Assembly: GCF_000211815.1 (NCBI RefSeq)
Contig: NZ_GL890967.1
Location: 34,973 to 98,972 of the forward strand
Source of the DNA: Moorena producens 3L
Lineage (GTDB): Bacteria; Cyanobacteriota; Cyanobacteriia; Cyanobacteriales; Coleofasciculaceae
Length of the DNA stretch: 64,000 nucleotides
Direction: 5' to 3'
Shown: piece by piece, positions 27,399 to 36,581 of the stretch
How the letters are laid out: each line of letters begins with the position of its first letter
How positions within the stretch are numbered: position 1 is the stretch's first letter
Made by a program: the position numbers and the translations under genes
Notes under the pieces: generated by a model
What the model was told of the DNA's origin: nothing
Databases searched by the model: none
The model's input: only the letters and a program-made list of their open reading frames with translations

Positions 27399-29831
27399 GT
27401 GAGACAGATTCAAGTATGTGGTGGAGTGTTCGCGGCTACAGCAATGGCTTTATGGGCAACACAGCCTGTAGTCGCAGCAAGCCAAGTTAGTGCCATACGG
27501 TTCAACCAGCAGGGGAGTGAACTGGAACTGAAACTTGAGACAAAAGGGGGCAATGAGCGTCCACAGATTTTTGCTGTTAACCAAGGCAATGTCTTGGTTG
27601 CTGATCTGGTTAATACCCAGCTGAGTTTGCCCCAAGGGACTAACTTCCGTCAGACTAACCCCCTACCCAATATCAGTGCGGTTGCGGTTAAGGAACTGGA
27701 TGACAATCGGGTCAGGGTGACAATTCGAGGCACTGACAAACTCCCAATCAGTTCACTGATCCAAAGGGATGCTCAGGGAATTACCTTAGGCATTGACACC
27801 ACTACTGAGAATCAGGGGATATTATCTATCCAAGACTCATCGGTGATGAAGCTGGCTCAAGTTCCTAATAGAGGAACTAATGCTGAAACGGAACAGATGG
27901 AGAAACCGGCGGAACTTTCTGAACCAGAACCAGAACCAGAAGCTAACCCGTCAGAAACTCCTGAACCTCCAGAAATCGTGGCTCCTGAACCAGATGTGCT
28001 GGTACCTGAGCCAGAAATTATTATTGATGGAATACCGGCAGCTCCAGCTAATGCGGTGCAACCGATTGCGCCAGCGCCCCCCTTCTTACCTAGAGCAGTA
28101 GCACCACCAGTGGGGGATATTGCTGTTTCTAATATTAATGCTGCTGCTAGCACTATAGATCTTGGCACAGCAATTCTAGTGCCCCGTTTGGTATTACGAG
28201 AAGCACCGATTCGAGAAGTGTTGTCTCTGTTGGCTCGTTCGGCTGGACTCAATCTGGCCTTTGCTGAGTCAGATGAAGACTCGGGTGTAGCACAGTTCAC
28301 CATTTCTATTGATTTAGAAAACGAACCGGTTCAAGATGCTTTCAACTATATTCTCCAGCTGTCTGGTCTTCAGGCTAACCGTCGGGGAAGCACAATTTTT
28401 GTTGGGGCCAAACTCCCTCAAGCCGCTCGTAATCTAATTAGTCGTACTCTACGGCTCAATCAAGCCAGTGTCCAAGGGGCTGCTACTTTCTTAGCCACTC
28501 AGGGAGCAGAAGTGCAACAGGTAGTAATCGAGACCGAAGAAATCATCGATCCTGAAACCCAACGAGTGGTGCGACAAATCGAACGACCCCCAGAGATTCG
28601 AGCAATTACCAGTGAGCAGGAAGACGGTAGCCAAGGGGCACTGTTGCTGAAGGGATTAGCAGTATCTACGGATGACCGACTTAATTCCATATCTCTGGTG
28701 GGTGAGCCGAGGCAAATTGAAATTGCGACGTCTTTACTCAAACAGTTGGATGCTCGTCGCCGTCAAGTGGCGGTAAATGTCAAGATTATTGATGTTAACC
28801 TGGCTGGCACCGATGCCTATAATGCCAGTTTCTCCTTTGGCATTAATGATACCTTTGTAGTCAGTGATGGCGGAGCTGCAGCAGTTAATTTCGGTAGGGT
28901 TAATCCCCCCAGTAGAGATAATGTAATTAGTGGTCAGTTTCCTAATGTTGAGCCATTTGATTTTCGTGCTGTAGACGGAGACGGTGATATATTCTTCGAT
29001 AGACAAAATGCTCCCTTTGATAACGTGATTGAGGGTTTCAATGAAACCGCTGGTACTCCATCACTCTTCGCACGTCCTGGTTTTGGTCGAAATAATAATC
29101 CATTCCAGCCAGGTGTGACGGATGTCCAACGTCAAGATGATGGAAACGAGTTTGAGTTTTCGCTTCCTTCTCTATTCGAGTACCCTGATAAGTTTTTATT
29201 AACGTTGCAGGCTCAGATTACCAGCAGCAACGCCAAGATTCTGACCGACCCGACTCTAGTGATCCAAGAAGGGCAGGAAGCTAGTGTCAAGTTGGTTCAG
29301 GAGGTATTGACTAGTGTAACGACAGATATAGACTTAGACGGTGGTGTGGCCACTAGAACCATCACCCCGGTTATTGAAGAGGCTGGTTTAACCCTAACGG
29401 TGAATGTTGACAGAATTGACGATAATGGTTTTATCACTTTATCGACATCTCCTGTGATCACAGCTCCCTCGGGAACTCAAGAATTTAACAGTGATAATGC
29501 ACAAAACGAAATCACATTCCTCAGTCGCCGAGAACTAAGCTCTGGACTAGTTCGTCTGCGGGATGGTCAGACGTTAATACTATCTGGCATTATTCAGGAC
29601 ACTGACCGCACAACGGTATCGAAGGTGCCAATTTTGGGTGATATTCCCTTACTAGGTGCTCTGTTCAGAAGCACCAATAAGCAGAATCAGCGTAGTGAAG
29701 TGATCATCCTGGTGACCCCTCAAATTATGGATGACACAGACCGCAATGGTGGGTATGGTTACAGTTACACCCCTGGACGGGATGCCCGTCAAATGTTAAA
29801 CCGGGGAGGATTTCAGTCTCCAGGTAATTAA
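27399..29831 (+). CDS. pilQ: Type IV pilus secretin PilQ with AMIN domain
   Basis: GTG 27399 is chosen because GGAG lies about 10 nt upstream; the frame also allows TTG 27384. About 810 residues: a signal peptide (FAATAMALWATQPVVAAS), an AMIN domain at about 35-130 (peptidoglycan/septum targeting), a Pro/Glu-rich linker at about 170-230, STN/N domains (APIREVLSLLARSAGLNLAF), and the C-terminal secretin channel ending in RDGQTLILSGIIQDTDRT and VPILGDIPLLGALF. It forms the outer-membrane gate for the pilus. The cluster lacks pilP, as is usual in cyanobacteria. Confidence 0.95.
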   Translation: MRQIQVCGGVFAATAMALWATQPVVAASQVSAIRFNQQGSELELKLETKGGNERPQIFAVNQGNVLVADLVNTQLSLPQGTNFRQTNPLPNISAVAVKELDDNRVRVTIRGTDKLPISSLIQRDAQGITLGIDTTTENQGILSIQDSSVMKLAQVPNRGTNAETEQMEKPAELSEPEPEPEANPSETPEPPEIVAPEPDVLVPEPEIIIDGIPAAPANAVQPIAPAPPFLPRAVAPPVGDIAVSNINAAASTIDLGTAILVPRLVLREAPIREVLSLLARSAGLNLAFAESDEDSGVAQFTISIDLENEPVQDAFNYILQLSGLQANRRGSTIFVGAKLPQAARNLISRTLRLNQASVQGAATFLATQGAEVQQVVIETEEIIDPETQRVVRQIERPPEIRAITSEQEDGSQGALLLKGLAVSTDDRLNSISLVGEPRQIEIATSLLKQLDARRRQVAVNVKIIDVNLAGTDAYNASFSFGINDTFVVSDGGAAAVNFGRVNPPSRDNVISGQFPNVEPFDFRAVDGDGDIFFDRQNAPFDNVIEGFNETAGTPSLFARPGFGRNNNPFQPGVTDVQRQDDGNEFEFSLPSLFEYPDKFLLTLQAQITSSNAKILTDPTLVIQEGQEASVKLVQEVLTSVTTDIDLDGGVATRTITPVIEEAGLTLTVNVDRIDDNGFITLSTSPVITAPSGTQEFNSDNAQNEITFLSRRELSSGLVRLRDGQTLILSGIIQDTDRTTVSKVPILGDIPLLGALFRSTNKQNQRSEVIILVTPQIMDDTDRNGGYGYSYTPGRDARQMLNRGGFQSPGN

Positions 29832-29865
29832 GGTAAAGGTAAGGTAAACGTCAATCAACACTTAT

Positions 29866-29897
29866 CTCCCCGAGCGAGGGATTGCTCGCTCGGGGGG
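29866..29897 (+). terminator. Strong hairpin after pilQ
   Basis: CCCCGAGCGAG (29868-29878) pairs exactly with CTCGCTCGGGG (29885-29895) around a 6-nt loop, 36 nt after the pilQ stop. There is no U-run, so it may act as an RNA-stabilising or bidirectional terminator structure. Confidence 0.6.
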
Positions 29898-30383
29898 AAT
29901 TAACTTATGGATTTGACTACTCCCCCCTACTTTAGTGGTGGGAATAGTTAGGTTTTGAAACTTTTACGTGTTTATTTGTTTTTGGTTGACAATTTTATTG
30001 ACTTGGTTTGAGTTAATTTTTATAAATCCTTAATTATACCTTATTTTAAGGTTTATTGTCAATATATAAAAAAGGCTCTCACCTTTGCTATCCCATAGGA
30101 GGCTCACCAAGCACGGCTAGAGCGAGGGGCTTACCTTAAATGAATTATATATAATTAACAATGATTGATCATCAAAAATTCTGATTGCCTACTCCCTCAG
30201 GAATAAATTTAGGGGAGCATTTTGGGGCAAAATTCTGAAATCTATATAAATTAAAGCATTCAACGATCCATATAGGCATTGCAAACATTAGAATAATGCA
30301 GTGAAACCTTGAAGCTGCGAGTGTTGCAGCGATTTTTTTGTTGAAAACCCTGGTTGGATGATCTGAAAAACAAGGAGATTTGA
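29898..30383. other. AT-rich gap with a possible TnpB right-end scar
   Basis: On the minus strand, 29910-29950 reads TATTCCCACCAC-loop-GTAGGGGGGAGTAGTCAA, which resembles the terminal hairpin plus GGAGTGTCAA end of IS200/IS605 TnpB elements. It may be a solo element end. The rest is very AT-rich up to the HU leader, with TTGACAATTTTATTGAC at 29986-30002. No gene is seen. Confidence 0.35.
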
Positions 30384-30668
30384 ATGAATAAGGGTGAATT
30401 AGTTGATAAAGTGGCGGAAAAAGCTACTGTAACCAAAAAACAAGCCGATGCAGTACTAACTGCTACGATAGAGACGATTATGGAAGCAGTGTCCGAGGGT
30501 GATAAAGTCACCTTAGTGGGCTTTGGTTCCTTTGAATCCCGGGAGCGTAAGGCTCGTGAGGGCCGCAATCCCAAAACCGGTGAAAAGATGGAAATTCCGG
30601 CAACTAAGGTTCCAGCCTTTTCTGCTGGTAAGGTTTTTAAAGAGAGAGTTGCACCACCGAAGGAGTAA
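30384..30668 (+). CDS. hup: HU-family nucleoid protein
   Basis: A 94-residue DNA-bending protein. It has the full HU signature: MNKGELVDKVAEKATVTKKQ, GDKVTLVGFGSFESRER, and the DNA-contacting arm GRNPKTGEKMEIPATKVPAF, ending AGKVFKERV. ATG 30384 is preceded by AAGGAG at 30371-30376. It compacts and bends chromosomal DNA as a dimer. It is followed after 20 bp by a PLP enzyme gene. Confidence 0.97.
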   Translation: MNKGELVDKVAEKATVTKKQADAVLTATIETIMEAVSEGDKVTLVGFGSFESRERKAREGRNPKTGEKMEIPATKVPAFSAGKVFKERVAPPKE

Positions 30669-30688
30669 TCGCTGATTCACTCAGAAAC

Positions 30689-31831
30689 TTGTCCTTGAAA
30701 CGACCAACTCACGGGGGAAATTTAGCCTGGGCAGCAGCACTGGCTAACTGTCCTCCTTCCTTAATTCTTGATTTTTCTGCCAGCATCAATCCTCTTGGTC
30801 CCCCTAAAAGTGCGATCGCAGCGATTGAGTCTGGGCTAAATAACCTGGTAGCTTATCCTGACCCCAATTATGCCGAGCTGCGGCAGTGTTTGACGCAACT
30901 GCATCCAACCCTGCCCCCAGACTGGATTCTTCCAGGTAATGGCTCAGCCGAATTATTAACTTGGGCTTGTCGCGAGCTATCAGAACTAGATCAGACCTTG
31001 ATGATTACCCCAGCATTTAGGGACTACCAACGGGGACTGAAGGCATTTGGAGCAAGAATTAGGAAGTGCCCCCTGATGAGGGAACTCTCGAGACCTAGTC
31101 TCAGATGGGGAGATGGGGAGATGGGCCGCGAGATTGATTCTTTGATGCCCTTACTCCCTGACTCCCTTACTTCCTTACTCCCACAAGAGGGGACTCGAAA
31201 GGGTTTGCTGCTGAATACCCCCCACAATCCCACAGGTCAATTGTTTACCTCAGAAGCAATTGAGCCTTATCTGAAGCAATTTGCTTTGGTGGTTGTGGAT
31301 GAGGCTTTCATGGATTTCCTGCCTCCTGAGCAGGAGCAAAGCCTGATTCCTTTAATTGGGGATTATCCGAACTTGGTAATTTTGCGATCGCTTACCAAGT
31401 TTTACAGCCTTCCTGGACTCAGACTAGGTTATGGCATTGCCCACCCTGAGCGACTCCAACGTTGGCAGAAGTGGCGGGACCCTTGGCCAATCAATACCTT
31501 AGCAGCGGCAGCCGCAGCTGCCGTGGTCCAGGATAGAGCATTTCAACAGCAAACCTGGGATTGGTTAGCACCAGCGCGTAGGCAACTGTTTCAGGGACTG
31601 GCTAAGTTACCTGGTCTCCAACCTTACCCCAGTGCAGCTAACTTCTTGCTAGTACACTCAGAAAAATCCACTTCACAGATCCAAGCACAACTACTCCAAC
31701 ACCATCGGATTCTGATTCGAGATTGCCTAAGCTTCCCGGAATTAGGCGATCGCTTTTTCCGGGTCGCTGTACGTACACAGGCAGATAACCAACGCTTACT
31801 AACAGCTTTAGACGCTATCTTGATAAGTTGA
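30689..31831 (+). CDS. PLP-dependent aminotransferase-like protein (threonine-phosphate decarboxylase/HisC type)
   Basis: A 380-residue class I/II fold enzyme. Its segments are THGGNLAWAAALANCPPSLI, LDFSASINPLGPP (typical of CobD-like L-threonine-O-3-phosphate decarboxylases of the cobalamin pathway), NTPHNPTGQL, VVDEAFMDF, and the PLP lysine in LRSLTKFYSLPGLRLGYG. An alternative is histidinol-phosphate aminotransferase; the N-terminal HGG/INPLGPP pattern favours CobD/CobC. Only TTG starts are available (30689 or 30695). At residues about 131-170 an insertion built from GGGGAGATG and ACTCCCT repeats interrupts the fold in frame. Confidence 0.78.
   Translation: MSLKRPTHGGNLAWAAALANCPPSLILDFSASINPLGPPKSAIAAIESGLNNLVAYPDPNYAELRQCLTQLHPTLPPDWILPGNGSAELLTWACRELSELDQTLMITPAFRDYQRGLKAFGARIRKCPLMRELSRPSLRWGDGEMGREIDSLMPLLPDSLTSLLPQEGTRKGLLLNTPHNPTGQLFTSEAIEPYLKQFALVVVDEAFMDFLPPEQEQSLIPLIGDYPNLVILRSLTKFYSLPGLRLGYGIAHPERLQRWQKWRDPWPINTLAAAAAAAVVQDRAFQQQTWDWLAPARRQLFQGLAKLPGLQPYPSAANFLLVHSEKSTSQIQAQLLQHHRILIRDCLSFPELGDRFFRVAVRTQADNQRLLTALDAILIS
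31084..31197 (+). repeat. Simple-repeat insertion inside the PLP enzyme gene
   Basis: GGGGAGATGGGGAGATGGG (about 31107-31125) and ACTCCCTGACTCCCTTACTT (about 31152-31171) are the same heptamer words found in intergenic tracts elsewhere here. They lie in frame in the coding sequence and encode a low-complexity loop between RALKAFG-like and LLLNTPHNPTG core segments. Confidence 0.65.
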
Positions 31832-32150
31832 AGGTTAGAAGGTTGAAGGTTAGAAGGTTGAAGGTTAGAAGGTTGAAGGTTGAAGGTTAGAAGGTTGAAG
31901 GTTGAAGGTTGAAGGTTGAAGGTTAGAAGGTTGAAGGTTGAAGGTTGCTGGCCGTAGGCGTCTGTTGTCGGATAGGTTAGTTAGATGGTTGTTCGCGTAG
32001 CGTGGCCAAAAGGCCAAGGTTAGAGCCTGAAACCTGTAACTTTCAACCTGTAACCTGTAACTTGAAACCGCGTCACCTGTAACCTGTAACCTGTAACCTT
32101 CAACCTACCCTACGGGAACGCCAAGGGCTGCCTGTAACCTGCTAACCTTT
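31826..32150. repeat. GGTTGAA/GGTTAGAA heptamer tract and inverse CCTGTAA tract
   Basis: From the stop codon of the PLP enzyme, GGTTAGAAGGTTGAA words run to about 31945. A GTTCGCGTAGCGTGGCC palindrome follows at 31990-32012. Then come CCTGTAA/CTTTCAAC words, the complementary sense, to 32150. The two blocks can pair with each other. Confidence 0.85.
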
Positions 32151-32163
32151 AACTGTTGGACGA

Positions 32164-33684
32164 ATGACTGTTGACTATGACCTAATTATCATTGGTAGCA
32201 CTCCTGCTGGTGTCTATGCTGCTGTTGCGGCTGCTGGTTTAAAGGCTCGTGTGGCTCTGGTAGACCCTCAGCCAGGACAAACTAGCTGGCTAGGACAAGG
32301 GGCTATTTACACCAGAGTATTAAGTGAGATTGGGCGTAAGCTTGAGCAGATGCGTGACGCTGCTCAATGGCGTATTTATCCTCAAATAGCTGATTCAACT
32401 GAACCAGACATGTCACAGACCGGGTTTCCATCCCTACCACTAACTGAGGTGATGGAATGGGCTAATCTAGTGGTTGCCAACTGCTCAGAACAGAATTCTC
32501 CGGCTATTTTAGCTGCTTTAGGAATTGATATTATCACGGGTGAGGGGGAATTTTGCCGACTGCCTCACCTCGGTTTTGTAGTCAACAACCGACGTTTGCG
32601 GTCTCGTGCGTATCTGATCGCTACTGGCTCTCGCCCAGATATTAGCGATATCAAAGGGTTACAGACCATAGACTATTTCACACCAAACGATATCTGGCAC
32701 AAAGTGTTGAAGGTTGGAAAGTTGAAGGTTGCAGGTTCAACCTCCCAACCTTCACTACCCAAAAGCTGGGTAGTAATTGGTGATGAGCCTATTGCTCCAG
32801 AACTAGCTCAGACCTTAGTGAGACTCGGTTGTGAGGTAACGTTGGTGGTCAGTACTACCCGTATTTTGTTCCAGGAAGACCTAGAAGCATCTAGGCTCAT
32901 ACAAGCTCAGTTAGAAGCTGAGGGAATTCGGGTTCTGACGGATAGTCCAGTTGATCAGGTCAGAGAGATTGAGGGTAAAACCTGGGTTCAGGCTGGTAAT
33001 AAGGCGATTGAAGCTGATGCCATTTTACTGGCTACGGGTGAGCAACCCAATGTGGAATCCTTAAATCTAGAAGGGGTTGGGATAAAGTACACTCAGCAGG
33101 GTCTTCAGCTCAATCAGAAGCTACAAACGACTAATCCCCGCATCTATAGCTGTGGCAAGATGGCTGGTGGTTATCCCTGTGGCCATATTGCCCAGTATCA
33201 AGCCAGCATTGCCTTGAAGAATGCATTGTTTTTCCCCTGCTTTAAGGTGGACTATCACGGGATTCCTTGGACAGTCTTAACTGAACCCCAATTAGCACGG
33301 GTAGGTCTTACAGAAGTAGAAGCTAGAAAGCGCTATGGTAAGAATCTATGGGTGATGCGAGAATATTTTAAAGAGTTAGATCAGGCTCAGCTCCTGGGGC
33401 AAACCACTGGGTATATGAAACTGGTAGTGGGGCGCAATGGGACAATTTTAGGAGCAACCATAGTTGGATCACAAGCAACAGAATTAATTGGGGAAATTAC
33501 CCTAGCGATTGAGCAGAAAATTAACTTGGGTCTGTTGGCAAATGTCTATTATCCCTATCCGACCTTGTCAGAGATTTTTAAGAAAACGGCAATCGAGTGG
33601 CAGCGCCAACGAATGAGTCGTAATCAGACTTTAAAAAACTTTCTGGAAGGCTTCTTTAACCTACGCCGTAGTTGGTCAAAATGA
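32164..33684 (+). CDS. FAD/NAD(P)-dependent oxidoreductase, dihydrolipoamide dehydrogenase-like, no redox disulfide
   Basis: A 506-residue class I pyridine nucleotide-disulfide reductase fold. The FAD-binding start is DLIIIGSTPAGVYAAVAAAG, the NAD(P) domain is SWVVIGDEPIAPELAQTLV, the ATG motif is ILLATGEQPN, and the dimerisation domain contains WTVLTEPQLARVGLTEVEA. Where the family has the C-x4-C active disulfide, this protein has TSWLGQGAIYTRVL with no cysteine, so it cannot be a classical LPD or mercuric reductase. Near residues 180-198 the coding DNA contains GTTGAAGGTTG heptamers (32706-32742), giving LKVGKLKVAGSTSQPS between domains. The substrate is unknown. Confidence 0.82.
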   Translation: MTVDYDLIIIGSTPAGVYAAVAAAGLKARVALVDPQPGQTSWLGQGAIYTRVLSEIGRKLEQMRDAAQWRIYPQIADSTEPDMSQTGFPSLPLTEVMEWANLVVANCSEQNSPAILAALGIDIITGEGEFCRLPHLGFVVNNRRLRSRAYLIATGSRPDISDIKGLQTIDYFTPNDIWHKVLKVGKLKVAGSTSQPSLPKSWVVIGDEPIAPELAQTLVRLGCEVTLVVSTTRILFQEDLEASRLIQAQLEAEGIRVLTDSPVDQVREIEGKTWVQAGNKAIEADAILLATGEQPNVESLNLEGVGIKYTQQGLQLNQKLQTTNPRIYSCGKMAGGYPCGHIAQYQASIALKNALFFPCFKVDYHGIPWTVLTEPQLARVGLTEVEARKRYGKNLWVMREYFKELDQAQLLGQTTGYMKLVVGRNGTILGATIVGSQATELIGEITLAIEQKINLGLLANVYYPYPTLSEIFKKTAIEWQRQRMSRNQTLKNFLEGFFNLRRSWSK

Positions 33685-33782
33685 ATGTTGATTACCATTA
33701 CTTTAAGCTTAAACCTTAAACATTTAACAGTTAACATTTAAAATTTAAAAGTCAACATTCAAGCTTCAACTTCTGCATTAAA

Positions 33783-35291
33783 ATGACAGCAATCAGCAAA
33801 CCAAATGAATTCCAGTATAAACCCCTGTACAAGCCTAACCAACTGATTTACGGTACAGGTCAAACGGCGGTGATTACCGGATGGACGATCAAAGACGCGA
33901 TCGCAAAAAAGTTAAACCCCTCGGAATTTGCTGTGGTCGGACAGTTATACAGTCCCACCCGGGGAATTAGCCTACTCATTCGTAATCTCCTCGCTAATCC
34001 CCATGTCCGCTACTTGGTCATTCTCAACGCTACTAAGGAAGACCGCAATGCTGGGAGTGGAACTTGCTTGCTGGACTTTTTCCACCATGGGGTTGAAGAA
34101 GGGAGTAGTGATACTGGTCGTCACTGCTGGGTGATTCGCTCTTCTATCAAAGGGTATATTGACATCGAGATTCCCTTAGTCATCCTAGAACAACTCAGAA
34201 AGGAAATTTCTGTGGCAGAGGCTGATTCGATTACCCAAGCCGTTAGTCTGGTTAAGTCTTATGGCTCCAAAACTCAAGAGCCCTGGGGAACACCATTAGA
34301 ATTTCCCATGGCCAATGATGTCGGGGCATCTGGCTGTGCCCCCCTAAAACCAGGACCGCGCTACGGACATCGCATTCAAGGGCGAACGATAGCTGAAACT
34401 TGGGTTAAAATAATTCATCGCATTAAAACTACCGGCACAATTCGGCCCACCGGTTATGACGGATATTGGCAAGAGCTAATTGATTTAATGGCAGTAGTAA
34501 CGGCAGAACCTCCTGAATTTTACTTTCCTCAGCCCAATTATTTACCATGCGATCGCGACTTTATCCAAGAATACATTCATCAAATCCTGGACGACGCACC
34601 CGTAGTAGAAGGGGTGAAATATACTTATGGTCAACGTCTACGTTCTTGGTTCGGACGTGACCAAATCGAGCAAGTCATCACCAAACTCATTGGTGAAATT
34701 GATGCCGCCAGTGCAGTGATGTCCCTGTGGGATGTGAAAGACCATGAGAAAGGGGGTAGTCCTTGTCTGAATCACATCTGGCTGAGAGTTGTGGATAATG
34801 AATTGTCCCTAACCGCAACATTGAGAAGTAATGATATGTTTAGCGCCTGGGCAGCTAATGCCTTTGGACTCAGAGCCCTACAGCAGTATGTTAAAGACCA
34901 AATTGCTAAGCGCGGGGGTATTCAATTAAAAATGGGACCGCTGATTACTGTTAGTCAAAGTGCTCATATTTATGATGATTGTTATGACTATGCTGATCGG
35001 ATTATTAAAAATCAGTATCAAAAACTTATCAATTCAGAACAGAAACAGTATGCTGATTCGATTGGTAATTTCTTGATTGAAACCGAAAATACTAATATTA
35101 TAGTGAAGCAGACAACCCCTGGTAGCGGGGAAGTAATTGCTACGTATTCTGGTAAAAATGCCATGAGTTTAGCTAGAAAAATTTGTAGTGATAATCCTTC
35201 AATACAACCTAGTCATGCGGTCTATTTAGGAATAGAATTAGAAAAAGCTTGGATAGCCATAAAGGAAGACAAAAATTATCAGCAATTATAG
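33783..35291 (+). CDS. Thymidylate synthase-like protein with C-terminal DUF4346
   Basis: A 502-residue protein. The middle third has thymidylate synthase/dCMP hydroxymethylase marks: the putative nucleophile in GGSPCLNHIWLR, then LTATLRSNDMFSAWAANAFG and LRALQQYV. The N-terminal 150 residues resemble the long extension of cyanobacterial members (IYGTGQTAVITGWTIKDAI). The last 85 residues look like DUF4346 (FLIETENTNIIVKQT). It would make dTMP from dUMP with methylene-tetrahydrofolate. A deoxycytidylate deaminase gene follows on the same strand, which would supply dUMP; this supports the call. ATG 33783 is used. Confidence 0.8.
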   Translation: MTAISKPNEFQYKPLYKPNQLIYGTGQTAVITGWTIKDAIAKKLNPSEFAVVGQLYSPTRGISLLIRNLLANPHVRYLVILNATKEDRNAGSGTCLLDFFHHGVEEGSSDTGRHCWVIRSSIKGYIDIEIPLVILEQLRKEISVAEADSITQAVSLVKSYGSKTQEPWGTPLEFPMANDVGASGCAPLKPGPRYGHRIQGRTIAETWVKIIHRIKTTGTIRPTGYDGYWQELIDLMAVVTAEPPEFYFPQPNYLPCDRDFIQEYIHQILDDAPVVEGVKYTYGQRLRSWFGRDQIEQVITKLIGEIDAASAVMSLWDVKDHEKGGSPCLNHIWLRVVDNELSLTATLRSNDMFSAWAANAFGLRALQQYVKDQIAKRGGIQLKMGPLITVSQSAHIYDDCYDYADRIIKNQYQKLINSEQKQYADSIGNFLIETENTNIIVKQTTPGSGEVIATYSGKNAMSLARKICSDNPSIQPSHAVYLGIELEKAWIAIKEDKNYQQL

Positions 35292-35358
35292 CGTTTTTAG
35301 TAATTATGATCTACAAAGTAATGGGTGGCACGGGAGTAGGGATTAGGGACTTGCATGT

Positions 35359-35471
35359 AAAAAAAATACCAATTAAAGTAGGGTGGGCAAAGTTATCTTA
35401 TCTATAAGACTCATTTGAACCAAAATGTTTTTGCCCACCCTACAAGCTAAAATCTGGTATTTTATTTTTTT
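35359..35471. mobile_element. MITE-like hairpin element
   Basis: GTAGGGTGGGCAAA (35378-35391) pairs with TTTGCCCACCCTAC (35430-35443). Outside these arms AAAAAAATACCA and TGGTATTTTATTTTTTT are also imperfectly complementary. The element is about 113 bp, non-coding and of a common cyanobacterial type. The remaining gap (35472-35901) holds AGCAGTCGAAGTA repeats, TTCCCTG heptamers at 35685-35718 and AGTCAGAAG repeats at 35750-35780. Confidence 0.7.
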
Positions 35472-35901
35472 GCTACTCCCTTAGGGAGTGGTTAATGGAA
35501 AAATTGACTCTACATCATGACTAGGATAAATGCTTTATAAGCATAAACTATAGATAACTGAAAAAACGATTTTTGGTGTAAACAATAACCAAAGACATTT
35601 TGAACAATAGTTATTTGTAAGATAACAAGTTATAGCAGTCGAAGTATTATAGCAGTCGAAGTAAAGGTTAAGACATGTTTATGTTCCCTGTTCCCTGTTC
35701 CCTGTTCCCTGTTCCCTTGAAACAGAGATGATATAGCGCTACGCGCAAGTCAGAAGGAACGAAGTCAGAAGTCAGAAGTAAGCTATGACTAAGTTTCCGA
35801 GTTTAGGAATATCATAATCTTAATGCGTAGTGCTATATTTTAGATCATAAACTAGATTTACCTTGCTATAAAATTGACCATTTAAAATTTGGCAATTACC
35901 A

Positions 35902-36474
35902 ATGACTAATGAAAGACCAAACTGGGATGAATACTTTTTAATGATGGCTAAGCTAGCAGCTACTCGCTCAACCTGTTTAGCGTTTCCTGTAGGAGCAGTG
36001 ATTGTTCAAAACAATCAGATTTTAGCAACAGGTTACAATGGTTCCCCATCTGGCTCAATTCATTGCACAGCTCAGGGATACTGCTATCCTGGACTAAGTA
36101 GCTGCGATGCGTCTCGTACCATGCCATCCCGAGCTGTTCATGCTGAAGCGAATGCGATCGCGTTTGCAGCCAAACATGGTATTGCCACTGCTGGAGCCAG
36201 TATTTATGTCACCCTGGAACCCTGTGTCTCTTGCTTAAAGTTAATCATTTCAGCTGGCATAAAGAAAGTTTTTTATGAGACTATCTTCAATAGTGGAGAG
36301 AAAGCTCTAGTTAGAGATCATTTTATGAAAGAGGGCTTGGTTAGCCTAACCCAAATCCAGTTAAGTGAAGAAACAGCTAAACGAGCAGCTTCATTTCTAC
36401 TCAATCCAACATCTGTTCCGAAGTTGTCGAATCCAATTATCGATCACAATTACACAATTATTAAAGGTGACTAG
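35902..36474 (+). CDS. Deoxycytidylate deaminase family protein
   Basis: A 190-residue zinc-dependent deaminase. It starts with RPNWDEYFLMMAKLAATRST, the usual dCMP deaminase N-terminus. The zinc site is VHAEANAIAFAAKHG (HAE) plus EPCVSCLKLIISAGIKKVFY (PCxxC). CTAQGYCYPGLSSCDASR is the family's second zinc/structural segment. It would convert dCMP to dUMP, the substrate of the thymidylate synthase-like gene upstream. The C-terminal 45 residues extend beyond the core fold. Confidence 0.9.
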   Translation: MTNERPNWDEYFLMMAKLAATRSTCLAFPVGAVIVQNNQILATGYNGSPSGSIHCTAQGYCYPGLSSCDASRTMPSRAVHAEANAIAFAAKHGIATAGASIYVTLEPCVSCLKLIISAGIKKVFYETIFNSGEKALVRDHFMKEGLVSLTQIQLSEETAKRAASFLLNPTSVPKLSNPIIDHNYTIIKGD

Positions 36475-36581
36475 CTCGATAATATAGCTCAATAATATTG
36501 TGATAATTTTTGTTCCCTACTCCCTACTCCCTACTCCCTACTCCCTACTCCCTACTTCCTACTTCCTTTGCTATATAACTT

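Noticed and set aside
29910..29950. Solo TnpB right end after pilQ as a confident ncRNA
   Set aside because: Only the terminal hairpin and a GGAGTAGTCAA-like end match. There is too little scaffold to call it, so it is noted only in the gap description.
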